Shown in pieces: positions 1 to 12,356 of a stretch of DNA of 64,000 bases (its first letter is position 1; each line of letters opens with the position of its first letter). The notes below the pieces were generated by a model. That model worked only from the letters and a program-made list of their open reading frames with translations. It made no database searches and was not told the origin of the DNA. A program made the position numbers and the translations under genes. The stretch is taken from positions 50,728,539 through 50,792,538 of the forward strand of contig NC_086026.1 of the NCBI RefSeq assembly GCF_036323735.1, read 5' to 3'. This DNA is from Rattus norvegicus (Eukaryota > Chordata > Mammalia > Rodentia > Muridae).

Positions 1-2449
1 GATGGGGAGACCTAGTGTAGAGGAGATGAACCTGTAGCTTTGAATGGGCATGAAGAGGCTTGAGGCAGGACCCGAGTGCTCTCAAGAGTAAGATGACTGC
101 AATTGAAGACAATGAGAATGCTAAACATACAATATGGGTGATATTCTGAAAAAAAAAAAAAAACCTGTCTTCTACCGGAAGTGTAACTTTATTCACTCTT
201 TTTATATCTAGCAACTCTGCTTAGGGGAAGCTTGTAGGAGAGGGCTCTAGAGATATGTATTTCTCTAGAGATAGAGAAATAAACCAAACGGTATCCCAGG
301 TGGAGACTGGATAGTGTAACAGAGATATAAAGATTTGAATATCATTCCCGTGGAAGACTTACTTGAGATTCCTAAGGGTTAGGCTGCTGATTAGGGAGGG
401 CTACGGTGTGACCAATTCCAGAAGACCAGAAATCATTCACAAAGGAAAAATTATAGGAGCAGAAAGACATTTCAAGCATACAATGGCACAGGGCATAAAA
501 TAACTCCCACACATACCCCTCCACATCATGTTTCCTGACTTGACACCCCCCCCCCCAGAATTCACTTCTCTTTGCTTCATACAGTCAGTGCTTCTTTGTT
601 GACTCACACTTTCTGCCACTGAAACACCTGTGATGTGTTGTTCACCAAGGTGACAGGTAGGTCATGCGATAGACCCAGAACACATCTACTAGTCAAGCAA
701 AGAATCCAGGTGCTTTCGGGAGCCTATGGAAAACAAATGCATTAAATGTTTCAACAGCTTTCTCTAAGCCAGGGAGCATTTTGCTCTCCTTGCTTCTATA
801 AACTCTGAACACTGGTTTATATAACACGGGGGCTTAGAGAGCTCCTTGGCTGTGTGAGAAATCCCAACACAAAAGGAAACCAAATGGAAGAATAAGGAAA
901 ATTCCTCGTGTTTCCCCACGGTTTATTCCCAAGCCAACCTATACAACTGAAGCACATCTCAGCCCCCGAACCCCTACTTCTTTGAGGCTGGGGCGGGGTG
1001 TGTTGTGAATTTGAGAAGAGGGACTCTTTTGTACCCTGTAGGTCAGGTACACCCCCGCCACCAGCATTTAGAATCCTCCACTGCTTAAGATTCTTAAATT
1101 TATGGTGCTGTGTAAATGAATAAGGAGTACTAATTTCTCTTCCCCGTGGAACACAGAATGAGGAATTCTGAGTGTTTATGTGGGAAGGGAGCCTTTACAC
1201 GGCCCTTTCCTACAGAGGATGCAACTGGAGACAAACTTAGAAGGAGATGGAGCCATTACAGATGCTTCTTCTAGTCTCGTTAAAGATGTGCCCGTGGGTT
1301 TTTTTTGTTGCTGTGGCTATTCGAAACTGTTGGGTTCTAGACTGTCCCCAGTCATATTAGGTGGATGTTTTTCTTGTTTTTGCTCTGATTTTGATTTTTA
1401 GATGGGGATGGAACTTCGGAAACTTAGCTTTGGTCATGCCCTGTCTCAGAGTTCAGAGTGGTTTGCACCTTTCAACTCCGGCTTCCGAAGTCAACGTTCA
1501 GTGTTGATTCTTGGATTTTCTTGGCGCGTTTCCTGAAAGTTTTATCTCTAGGCCCATCATGGTTTTACTTTCCCCGAGAAAGCCCCATATGTGATTCTGT
1601 ACCCCACCGAGGAAATGTGTGGAACACGGTCTCTGTGGCCTCCCTTGACAATGGTGCTTACTTGCAAAGGCCGGAAGAACACAAAACTTCCGGCTTCCTC
1701 TTCGGTCCTGAGAGGTTTGGTTTTTGCTCTCCTGCGCCACCTGCTGTAAGGAGCACCACAGGCCGACTTCCCAGTTTCCAGTCCTAGCAAGCCCAGCAGG
1801 AGCCAGGGCCAAACCCTTAGTCCCAGCAGATGTTGCCTAGGCTGCCAGGTTTCTGTCCAGACCTTATCTTTGTTGCCTCGTCTGGCTCCTAGCTCAGAAT
1901 TCCAGTGTCCCCAAATGACTTGCCCGCAGTCACGCAGACTCTGAGCTCACTGGCCAGAAGGAAGGAGTCTGCCAGTTTGAGGGCTGCTGAAGGGCAGATC
2001 TTGCTAGCTTTCTGAATGTGTGGTCAGCGGAGACTCTCTTCAGCAGTGAAAACGCACAAACAGTTCTTTTGAAATGGTAACAGGCATATGGCATTGTCGT
2101 TTAGTGGACTTTCACCACATCCTCAATTTGTACCAATTGACACCTCCTTCACCCCCACCCCCACCTCCAGTTTTCCCAAGTTTGGTTTTTGGTTCCTTGC
2201 TTTGTTTTAATTCTTGGGACTTTCCTGCATGTTCACCAATGAGTTCGTGATTTTAAACAGAGAACAACAGAAAGAGAAGGTTTGCTTTTCGTGCCTTCCC
2301 ATGATATTGATCAGCTCTTGACAATAGGTTCTTACCCATTTGTCCCTTAAACACATTCTTACACATGTATAGCATAGCTTACTGGAGGCTCACCTTAAAA
2401 CTTCACTGTAATAGGAAGACTCTAGTTGATCAAAATCCTTCCTGGATCA
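1..2449. other. unique non-coding sequence
   Basis: No gene or recognisable interspersed repeat was found. It holds a 15-base A run at 149-163, a 12-base C run at 545-556, and a C-rich patch near 2150-2170. Two overlapping frames of about 100 codons at 1458-1812 lie opposite each other on both strands. They show no family resemblance, so I treat them as chance. Confidence 0.6.
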
Positions 2450-2560
2450 TTTTCTCCAGGTAGGTCTCACTCTGTAGCACAGACTAACCTCCAACTTATA
2501 GCCCTTCCACCTTACTCTGTAGAGTGCTGGGATTACAGGTGTATACCACTGTGTCTGTCC
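2450..2560 (-). repeat. B1-family SINE fragment
   Basis: The plus strand carries the reverse of a 7SL-derived B1. It has 'aggtctcactctgtagcaca' near the start and 'gtgctgggattacaggtgta' near 2524-2543, the two hallmark B1 blocks. The copy is diverged and lacks a clean poly(A), so it is old. Confidence 0.8.
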
Positions 2561-3649
2561 CAAATTCCCTCTAAAAAATTCTTTCCTATTTGTCCATCAA
2601 AAGGGAAAGCTGGCACTGAGATCTCGAATGCTCATTTCCAATTTAGTTTCTTAAATAAAGCTGACTTTGTAGAAAGGCTGACTTCTGTGGTTACTCTGAT
2701 AAGAGGCACATGACCAGCAATTGTTTCTTGAAATTAGAAGGGGAAAAAACCCTCAGAAATATATGCATAAAGGAGACTTGAGATAAATGCGAGTCAGAAC
2801 TTCCGGAGGGCAAAGGTTAGGTGACACTCTTGGGAGAGAGAAGTGAGAGGCTGTGCCAACAAGTATGCTGGAGTGAGGGAGCACATTCGTTTTGCTCAGT
2901 AAGCACTTAATAAATTCCTGCTCTATCTTAGCACTGGGAGGTGCTGGTGTTAAGTACAGCATCTGACAACTGGGAATGCAGAGACAAAACAGGCAATTTC
3001 AGTATATTTCTTTTAATGGCTAGGAGAGGGCAATCTCTAGGTGCCGTGCAAGATTCTGAATTCGGTCTGACTATTGGACAGGAGGGTACTGTCCAGATGA
3101 ACAAACACAGCCAGAGGATTAGCGATTGGTTGACCTACAACGGCCTCGGGATCTAGAAAAGTCCTTTCGGCTCTTTTCTAGAACGCGCTGTTGACTTTAT
3201 AGATAATGTCATCCAACCTTGGTAACTTCGAGAGTTTCAGTTTTCTGCTTCTTGGTTTGCTTGTGACCATCATGCACTAGCCTTTTGTGTATCAGAAGGG
3301 AAGAGGAAAACCCTCTGTTTGTCCGCATCTGAGGGATGTGGTCCTTGAAGCATCTTTGATGTTCTATAGACCATAAAGCTGGGGACCTAGACCAGGAACT
3401 CCCCTTGCAAGTCAACACGACATGGAGAGGAAGGAGGGATCCGAGGCCAGGCTGCTGCCCAGAGAAAGCGTATGGTAGTTGCTCTGAGTTCTAGCAGATC
3501 ATTTGACAGGTAGGAAAAGCTGAGGCTAAAGGACATGGAGCCACCTGTAAATCTTGGGGGAATAACTCACTTCCATGTTCTAGCCTGTAACTAATAGGGC
3601 TAGGAACCTCTGAGAGGTATGTTTATCCCCCAAAAGAGGCACCTTTAGG
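2561..3649. other. unique non-coding sequence
   Basis: No gene seen. Short frames on both strands do not resemble any protein family. The stretch near 3490-3550 is faintly MIR-like but too weak to call. Confidence 0.55.
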
Positions 3650-3936
3650 ACTGGGAGGGATGGTGGTGATGGATCAGTCAGTAAAAGGCTTGCCTTGCCA
3701 GCTTAAGGATCTGAGTTTGACCCCCAGGATCCATGTAAAAATGTTGGGTGTGGTGGTAAAGGCTCATAATCTCAACTCCAGGGAGGCAGAAGCAGGAGGC
3801 TCTCCAAACTTCACTGCCAGTTTAGCCTAATGAGAGATCCTGTCTTAAAGGGAGTGGTTTAAATTCCTGAGGATGACTTTGGTCTATGTGCACATCTACA
3901 TCTTCATGTACACATGCACCAATACACATACATATG

Positions 3937-3988
<52 letters not shown>

Positions 3989-3990
3989 TT
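3650..3990 (+). repeat. B4-family SINE (B4A/RSINE type) with CA tail
   Basis: The order is a tRNA-like head with 'gatctgagtttgaccccc' as a worn B box, then a B1-like half ('gttgggtgtggtgg', 'gggaggcagaagcaggagg', 'gagatcctgtctta'), then a CA-rich tail. That head, B1 half and tail order defines the B4 family. The tail has expanded into a (CA)n tract. Confidence 0.85.
3938..3981. repeat. (CA)n microsatellite
   Basis: About 22 uninterrupted CA units grown from the tail of the B4 SINE. Likely length-polymorphic. Confidence 0.97.
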
Positions 3991-4558
3991 TAAAGAGGCG
4001 CTTGGCAATAGCAGGCCAGTTAGTAATGGCCTGTTTCAATTGAATACCCTGCCAACTGGATCGGCATTAAAGGGGTGGTCCTTCCAGTTTCCTCCAGGGA
4101 GGTTTATTCAATCTATTCTATGGCAGCTGGTGTCCTTGTTGCCCTGGACCATGGTCAGAAAAAGAAATACAGGGAGAAACAAAGATTCTGGAGTGGCTGC
4201 AGACCTAAGTCCTCCAGGCCCACTTGCCCAGGGTGGGGCCCAGAGGGTTAGTGCCAGGCGCTGTGTGGCTTCTCCACCCCTTCCCAGGCCCCTCAGAGCA
4301 TCTGCTGGCTTTCAGAGCTGCAGCCACCCTGAATGGGTCTTTGTGTGTGCCCCAGGAGCTGGCTCAGAGGAGCCCCGTTGAAATGCTTTAGCGATGTCTC
4401 CTCAGGACCAGGCGCAGCCCGGCATGGTGCCCATCTTGTGAGGGCAGGCCTTTCTGGTGTTGTTCCTTGCTTTCACTCTGAGAGCAAGTCTGACCTGGAG
4501 ACATATTTTGCACTCCTGAAAATGGATATCATAGATAGGCTGTGGGGATGGCAGACAA

Positions 4559-4800
4559 TTCTCTCTCTCCCCCTCGCTCCCTCCCCCTCTGTCTGTCTCC
4601 CTCTCTCTTCCTCTCTGTCTTTCTGTGTCTGTCTGTCTCTCTGCCTTCTTCCCTCCCTTCCCCTCTCTCTCCCTATCCTGTCTCACTGTGTCTGTGTATC
4701 TGTGTCTGTCTGTCTGCCTCTCTCCCTCTCTGTCTCTCTCTGTGTCTGTCTCCGTCTCTCCGAGTTCTCTCTCCTCACCTCTCTCCTCTCCTCTCTCTGA
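4559..4800. repeat. CT-rich polypyrimidine tract
   Basis: About 240 bases of mixed CTCT, CCCT and TGTC units, nearly free of purines except the G of TGT and TGTC units. The long open frames on both strands here (Leu/Ser/Cys-rich on plus, Arg/Glu-rich on minus) are by-products of this composition and are not genes. A tract like this can adopt triplex DNA. Confidence 0.95.
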
Positions 4801-4803
4801 TTT

Positions 4804-7063
4804 ATGGCCTCCCATACATGGCCATGGTAATATTCACAAGAGGGACAGGGCCATCCTTGGCCTTTCCTGTGTTGGCCAGGTCCTGTGTGGATAGTTCAGT
4901 CATTCTCTCAGATGTACCATTTTACAGCTTCCACTCTATGAGTGGAGAAGCCAAAGTTTAAAGAGGTAATCAGAGTACCCAGGGAATTCTGAGCAGGAAC
5001 ATAAAGACAGAATTGTTTAGATATGTGCTTTTCCCTCCTTTTTCAAGGTTCAAGGCATCTGTTGCCAGACACCGAGAGATCCCTGTACTCCTGGGTGCTG
5101 GGAGAAGCAGGGGCTAGTGTGGGAACAGTAGACAGGCTTGTGCTCACTTGGGTCCCTTTTTGCTTGCACGGCCATCCCTTGTGTTTTCATTGTACATGAT
5201 GGAAGGAAGAACAGATAGAGAAGAAACCTGTTGTGGATAACTGCATCATCAGACTTTGGCTAAAGAATCTTATTTCTACAACTAAGAAGCTAGGCAGCTC
5301 AAAGACACAAATGGCACCAAAGACCACAGGTCAGGACTCTTTCCTTATTCCTGATGATGGTGGCCACATTCCTGTCACTGCCTACACAGTTCAGTGTCCT
5401 CTCCTGCCATGTAGGCAGTGAGGGTTCCTTCTAGGCATCTGGATCTGAGTTTTCCCTGGCTAGACAGGGATCTTGTTTTGGTTACTTTCTTCTTAGTAGA
5501 TTAAAGGGATGGCTGGTGGTAAGGTCGTCGTCCCCCTGCCTGTCTTCTCTTGTATGTGACAGGCTCAGTGCTGGAGAGGTATAAAGCGCTATGCATGACC
5601 TTTTAAAGGACAAAACAGCTGAGCATAGCTGAGCCAAGTAGCCAGCTGTGAAGGCCTGCATCTCTTTGCAAAGAGATTGTGAAAAACTCACAGAAAACCA
5701 AAACAGCATCAGAAATGGAAGCAAAAGCAGAAGTTCCTAGTGTGCTTTGGTAAGGTGTGGTCTGCCATCTTGAATTCTATTCTTTTCTTCCCTGCTCCTC
5801 ACTTCTTCCTTCCTTTCTCTTCTGTGCCCTTTTCTTTTCTTTCTTTGAGTCCTTTTACATTGTTGATGCTGGTCTTGACATACTGGGCTCAGGATCTTCC
5901 TACCACAGTAGCTTGAACAATAAGTACAAACCTCCATGCTTGACTTTTGTCTTTTCTTTCTATAAAAATTGAGTTTCTCATCTCTTTGACTACTGACCAT
6001 AGAGCTATACTTTCTGGAAAAAGAGGCATGGCCTTGCCTATCAGAAGGATATTCAGCTCTTAAAAATTAACATAGAGTTGGTGGGATTTTCTATGCTAAG
6101 TAACTGTTCTACCCCTGAGCTACATTTTTTTTTAGTTGGGGAAAGCCTTTAACATCAATCTTTAATATATAACAAAAAAGAAACTCAGTAGAATTGAATC
6201 CCCAGTTGCACTTGGTTTAGTGTGCTCTGCCCTTGTATGCATACAATGCCAGAAATAGCAGTGTTGGCGTGGTGGGTAAAAGTATCATTTAATGTATCCA
6301 AGGCACTTCCTGTTACTCCACAGTTCTCTCTGTTGTCTAAAGGTTTTTACCCAAGTATACTTTTCTATTATAGCACTGTTGTACTTCAAATTAACATTGC
6401 AATGTGGCTGTCATGACCTGTGATAAATATTTACATTTCTGTGTAACTGAAACATAAGCATCTCGGAAAAAATACCAATCAAGAAAGTTGCAATAACTAC
6501 TCTGTATCTGGTCAAGGTTCTCAGGGTGAAGGATGTTGAACAAGTCAGAGCTATATATACCCACCTTCCAATAAAATCTCATTTCACAGAGAGTAGACCT
6601 CACTATTAAAACAAATAAGTACAAGAAATTAAGGAATAATTCATGGCAGATAGTCGAAAAGATATGTGTGTGTGCGCAGGCCAATGAGATTATATAATAA
6701 AGAAATCAATTTGGATAAGATGACTGAGATTTACTTCTGATGCATGGGCTACATGAAGTTTGAGTAACTTCCTGTGTTTAAATCTTTTATTCATAGGGCA
6801 ACAACATGTGAGTCATTTGAGAATTCAGTCTTCGCTAGTAGAGCTGTCCATGCATTTCTTAGCCTTAGTTGACAGGCACTGCAGCATCCCCGGTCAGGAC
6901 TATGATGAGTAGACAACTGGGATTGCCAGAGGTTTTCAAAGAGAGATACAATCAAAGGCAGCTATTAGGAAGACCAACCAGAAGTCATGTGTGAGCGGGA
7001 TTAGAGTGAGTAGTCTTAGAAAGACAAACTGGATGGTGCAACAGTAATCCAGTGTGTGGGGGC
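4804..7063. other. unique non-coding sequence with faint old repeats
   Basis: No gene. Positions 4920-4985 look weakly like the MIR core. Positions 5868-5945 look like a very old antisense B1-type monomer ('gctggtcttgacatactggg'). Around 6085-6135, 'ctgttctacccctgagctac' recalls the reverse of a tRNA-derived SINE head. None is strong enough for a separate entry. Confidence 0.5.
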
Positions 7064-7118
7064 AGGGAAAGAGGGAGGGAGGGAAGGAGGGAGGGAGGGA
7101 AGGAGGGAGGGAGGGAGA
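7064..7118. repeat. (GGGA)n G-rich tract
   Basis: Repeated GGGAGGGAGGGAAGGA units on the plus strand. It contains many G3 runs separated by one to three bases, a pattern able to fold into a G-quadruplex. The pro-ser-rich minus-strand frame crossing it is an artefact. Confidence 0.95.
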
Positions 7119-7931
7119 AGCTTCACTAAGGGTAACTTGCATCAAAGATAAAAGAATGGACCATTTTAGGAAAGTCAGTGGAGGGAAAGAGTGGACACAG
7201 GACCTAAACAACCAACGTGAAAAGAAGAATTCAATGACATGGTCACTATCGGGGTTCCCAAGAAAGCGATTGAGCATCCGTGGACTGGCCAATGTAAGCA
7301 ACTGAACTTTCCATCTTTCCTTCCAGAAAATTGTCAAGGAACAAGTAGCTGTGGTACCCATAACCCTGTCATGATGAGGGTCATATAGCCCTGATGTAGA
7401 ATGAGTCAATGTCAGAGATAGGGTCTAAGACGTATGTTCGTCTTCCCTCAAGAGATGATGGCACTTACATAGATGCCATTGCCACACTCCTACTCTTTGT
7501 AGCTCTTCATGCCAGTTCTGTGGAATGCCAAGCTCACTTTTAGTCATTAGAGTTCTTTGCACAGACATAAGGAATATTCTGCAAAGAATTGCAGAAGGAA
7601 AAATCTAAATGGTATGCTGATATCCTGTCTAGTGTACAGTCCCTTGTGACTTTCTGTGGTTCATTTTGAGCCCCACCCTCTTTTATCAGCAGTTCTTTAC
7701 TTTCGAATTTAAGACTCTGGTACCAAATTTCCTCACGATGAGACGGAAACTGGTTTGTCTATTAATTTTCTGCCATGCCATCCAACAAGAGTGGGCTTTA
7801 AGACTCTGATGAGGATGGCATCTTGTTGGCTTCAAGATGAAAGGTTTGTTGTGAAGTCATGAGCTTAATTCGCTGGCATCTCCCAATGAGCCTCTCGGAT
7901 TACCTAACAGCATGTTCTTTGATGCTGACAC

Positions 7932-7934
<3 letters not shown>
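7119..7934. other. unique non-coding sequence
   Basis: No gene, repeat or RNA recognised on either strand. Confidence 0.5.

Positions 7935-7992
<58 letters not shown>
7935..7992. repeat. (GA)n microsatellite
   Basis: 29 uninterrupted GA units, a pure homopurine run. Confidence 0.98.
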
Positions 7993-7994
<2 letters not shown>

Positions 7995-10900
7995 ATTACT
8001 TTGATAAATGACAGCAAGGTAACTAATGGTCCTTCTTTAGATACCTACCCAAACCTAGGGGATTTTATATTATTATGACCCAGGTTGGTCTCAAGCCAAG
8101 GACCCTTGAAGTCCTCTAAAGCCGAGCAGCTCTTGAAAGTCCAATTGTATCTTTCATCAAAGACGAAATTAGACTCCTTACATAACACGGTTACTTTCCC
8201 ACGCTGAGGGCTAGTGTTAGCCTTTTCCTTTCTTGGTATGAAAATGCAAATATCTCTTGTAAAGATAAAGCATCTCCGTAGTCACACTAATTTGTAAATT
8301 TCCCTTAAAAAAAAGCATGGATATTTGGGGACATCTGAATGTCACATGTCATGTCTCCAGTGGATGAAGCAGCCCAGTGTTGTTCGGGGTCCTTGGCCGA
8401 ACCCACTGCTAGGGAGACTATCACTGTATACTTCTTATCCACAACACTAAGCTTTCTGACAAGCATGTTGAGATCAACATTGGTTCCTGGGAGCTCTTTA
8501 CGCCCTTGGAAGTGAGATGTCTCCTAATTTCTTTGTCTTTCAGGTTTACTGTGGCAGCTTGAACTTAGTAACCCTTTAATTTCTGTCTGAGAAAGAAAGC
8601 TCAGCTCTGATTGACTGCTCTTAGATTCCCTGGACACATGTGGGTTATCATACCTATGAGACTGAGTTCAGAATTTTCTACCCAGAATATCCCATCGATG
8701 CTACTTGTTCTGTTGTTGGAAAGACATAGTTTGGTCACTCTTGCATCTGCCTTGCAGGAGTGGTCAGTTCTCAATGACCCCCACATGGATTACATGCTCT
8801 GTGAATTATCCATAGATAATTTTTAATTCCAGTCTGACTATACTATTCTTGGACACGCTCTCGTGAAGTTATCCCTCAGTATCTGCCCTTAAGCCAGGCA
8901 CAGTTTGCTTGCCAATGCTTGACAGCATGGAAGAGAATAAGTGGGGGTAAACTTACTCAACTGTCATGGTGGAACAATTCCTGAATTGGAAAGAATGACT
9001 TTGGAGTAATCCTGCCTGAAATTGCATCGTTGAGCTCAAACATCTCTCTGTGATTATGAAAACAGAAATTAACAACAACAAAGCAGTCCTCTATAGGCCT
9101 ACTCCATTCTCTTTCCAAAGCTAGGAGAATTTCACTGCAACAGTGAACCCTAGATCTAGTAGGAGGCTAGGAGTATGAGAGGGAATCGGCACATATACAT
9201 TCTCGGGCCAACTCAAGATACTTTGGGGATTAATCTGAAAACCTCTCTAGCCCTTTCCCAGGATGGTTTTCAAGGAAGCCATTTTGGAGCCATCTTGTCT
9301 GCCTCCCTACACAGAGTGAAACCCAACCAAACATTGTAAAGCCGATGTGAAAGCTGGTTGTGCCTTATTCCCTCCTGGAGGTGGAGGGAAAATGGCTTCG
9401 TCCTGATCCACCTTAAGAGCAAAATGTGCAGTTTCTGTGTGCGGCTCTGGCACGCAGGGGTGCCCCTGATCTGTACAGGGACTGGGGGGGGGGAGAAATG
9501 TAAGCAGATCTCTGAAGAAAGCACTTGGCTCAGCAATTTTCAAGCTTGTTGTAATTGGCCTAGCCTAAAAGAATTCTTCAAGCTGTACCTAGGCCAAGGA
9601 AAATGCAAACACTTCCCTGAAACAGAGGCATTTGGAGAGGAAGAGAAGAAAGGGCTCGTCTGCAAACCAGGCAAACAGACAAGCAAATTGCACAGGAAAG
9701 CGGGGGAGCAGGGAGGTTGCATATGGACTGCTTTTTTCACTTGGCACATCAGTGGATCTAGCCACACCACGAAGGGAAGGCAAAGCTACCAAAAGATCTT
9801 GGTTAGCTCACAACCACTGTCTTGAAAACTAAGCTGCTTTCTCGCCTGGTCTGGCTCTCCACTGACTGTGCAATGGCCCTTTCTCCGAACAACTGAGATT
9901 AGGGGTCCTCTCTTTCTGTCTCAGGCTAAAAGCTAACTGCCTATGGACTGACAGCTGTGATGACCGGGGTGTTTCATGAGCCTTCCATTCTGACACTTGG
10001 CGATTATTTTCTCTTCTTTTTCCAGGTCCTCTGTGAGTACTGTGAGGACAGGCCTGATCCTGCTGGGTTCCTAGTGTATACAATGGCCATAGCCATCAGT
10101 TCTCTAAACAACAGCTTACTGCGTCACTCTAAGAACCATGCGACGTTTTATAGAAGGCATTTTGCTAATACTTTTACTCTATTTCTGACACGTATTTGAA
10201 CACAGAGGAGGTGTTCTCTCTACACCTGATTGATATCGCATTGTTGTGATGTATTAACAGGCCTTGACAACAGGAAGCTCTTAGGTGCATTTCTCTATAG
10301 TGTGAACTGAGTCACATGATGGGTCTAACTCCCATCTCTCTGCTCAAGTCTTTCTTGACCTTTTCTTTGCCTGAAGTGTGAATCTGTATACCCACCCCAT
10401 CCTCTCTTGATACCCCCTACCCTGGCTTTGGAAAATTCTCATCTATTCGGTACCTCTCTGGGACTCCACTTCCTGTCACCATCCCTCTAAATTTCCCTCT
10501 CTCGTCCCAGCTTCCTGTCTTTTCCTCCATCCTCCAATTCCAGTTTTCCCCTCCTTTCCTTGGTCAGAGGTTGGTAATTCTTTAATGTTCTTTATCTGTT
10601 CTGCCCCCTTGGTGAGCTGTGAACCTCTCCAAATCACTACAGCTCCTTTACAGTGTACATCATACAAAGGGAATCCACAGCTCCCTTATATTCCTGCCTC
10701 CCTCGTCTCTAGGAACCTAGTCACCCTTCTTTATTTATCTTGTTTCTATTTCTCTATCCTTCCTGCCTGAATTATAAAGCATATCAATAGTGCAAAAGGG
10801 GACAGAGTTGGGGGGAGACTAACCATGTTACCAGTGGGGCCATTCAACCCTTAACGATTAAGAAATGCCAACATGGAAAGACCCTGAGGGTACCATTTTC

Positions 10901-11576
10901 TTCTCTCTTGTTTCCAGGCCTTGCTGACACATGCCACATGCAAGTGACTATTCCTTAGCCCCAGGACCATGCTCAGTAACCAAATGGCTCCCTGAGGCTG
11001 ACTGCGGAGATGATCAGCCTCTCACCTGAAGAAGTCATGGGAGGGGTTCAGGCATGGGTGATGGTGGTGGTGGCTTGTAACTGGAGTGGTGTCTTAGTAT
11101 CTCTTTAAAACCTAAGATGGTCCTTTTGCTGTTTATTCAGAGAGCAGAAGTGTGCTTTTTCCTCAACATTTCCCACCAAACTGAAGGGCAATTGCCTTCT
11201 TTAAGAGGTCTTTAGTCTTTACCTGAGAGGGTAAATTACTCTGTTTTAGAGAAAGTCAGGAGAAGAAATGAAGCACACTTAGGCGTTAGGAGGCTGTCAG
11301 ATTAGAAGGTGAGATCTCTTAGCAGGAGATGAAATGCTATGTATGTAGGTCACATGTTTGTTTTTGTAGCTTCTCCTATGGACCGCAGTTACATATCAAC
11401 CAAAGATTATGAGTTAGAAGGATTCTCAATATCACTTCGTTCCAGCTGGCCTCAATGGTTGGTGTTCTCTTTGACCAAAGTCAGAGACTCCCTAGCCTTT
11501 TCTAGATAAGAAGTGACTTCTAATTCCTACTGAACTGAAGGAATATATATCTCTGTTTTTACATTTCTTGCTATGA
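7993..11576. other. unique non-coding sequence
   Basis: No gene recognised. A 155-codon plus-strand frame at 9358-9825 and opposing minus frames have no domain or family resemblance and no supporting splice pattern. A 9-base G run sits at 9485-9493. Confidence 0.5.
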
Positions 11577-11670
11577 TTTGTTTTGGTTTTTGAGATGGGA
11601 TCTCTTGCAACCCTGCTTTCTCTACCTTCCAAACACAGGGATTAAAAGCATACGATGCCGTGTCTCTTAG
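11577..11670 (-). repeat. B1-family SINE fragment
   Basis: The antisense B1 pattern is visible: 'tttttgagatgggatctctt' followed by 'acacagggattaaaagcata'. Short and diverged. Confidence 0.75.
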
Positions 11671-12202
11671 AATACTGTTCTTTGAGTAAGTCAAAAGGCT
11701 TTCTGTCTGGACTTTTTTATTTTATTTTATTTTTCTAGAATGGATGGCCCCATTCTATCCCCTAAAGCTCGGCAGAGCAAATATCATTTACTTTCCACTT
11801 AAGAGCCCCTTGGATATTTGAAAATATTAATATAGAGTTAGACTTTTGTCTAAGAAGATCTATTTTCAAAATTTCCCATGGCCTGGTTTCACATCTCTTC
11901 AAATTGCTAGTTTCTGCATTCTTGGTCCACCCCACTTTGCTTGGTGGGGTCTAAAGTGGAATTGGATGCTTCGAATCGCTCTAAAGGAACAAGACCCAAT
12001 TCTGCTTCCTCATTCATTTCCTTGCATCTCTATCACTGACCTGTCGTTTTCTACGTGCTCAATACACCCAGTGCTTACATTGTAAGCAGTGTTTGTGGAC
12101 TCGGGTGGAAACTATAGCAGAGTGAGACTAACTGTTCTTAGCTGAAGACACATTCGCAGGGATGGTGGCAATGCTCATGCCTTTGCAACTCTCCTACAGT
12201 TC
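11671..12202. other. unique non-coding sequence
   Basis: No gene or clear repeat seen apart from a TTTTA-rich stretch near 11714-11735. Confidence 0.5.
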
Positions 12203-12356
12203 TTTGATTTTTCTTCTCTTTTTGGATAAAGAGTTTTACATAGCATTGGCTGGTCTTGAACTTGCCTCATAGTTGAGGATGGGCTTGAACTCCGAATAAC
12301 CCTGCCTTCACCATCTACATTCTAGAATTACAGGCCTGCATTACCATGCCCACCTT
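12203..12356 (-). repeat. B1-family SINE
   Basis: Antisense B1 with a T-rich start, 'ggctggtcttgaacttgcct' and 'tagaattacaggcctgcatt' blocks in the expected order and spacing. Nearly full length but diverged. Confidence 0.82.

Noticed and set aside
4333..4961. Overlapping frames of 89-155 codons on both strands as genes
   Set aside because: They are created by the CT-rich tract. The residues simply follow the base composition.
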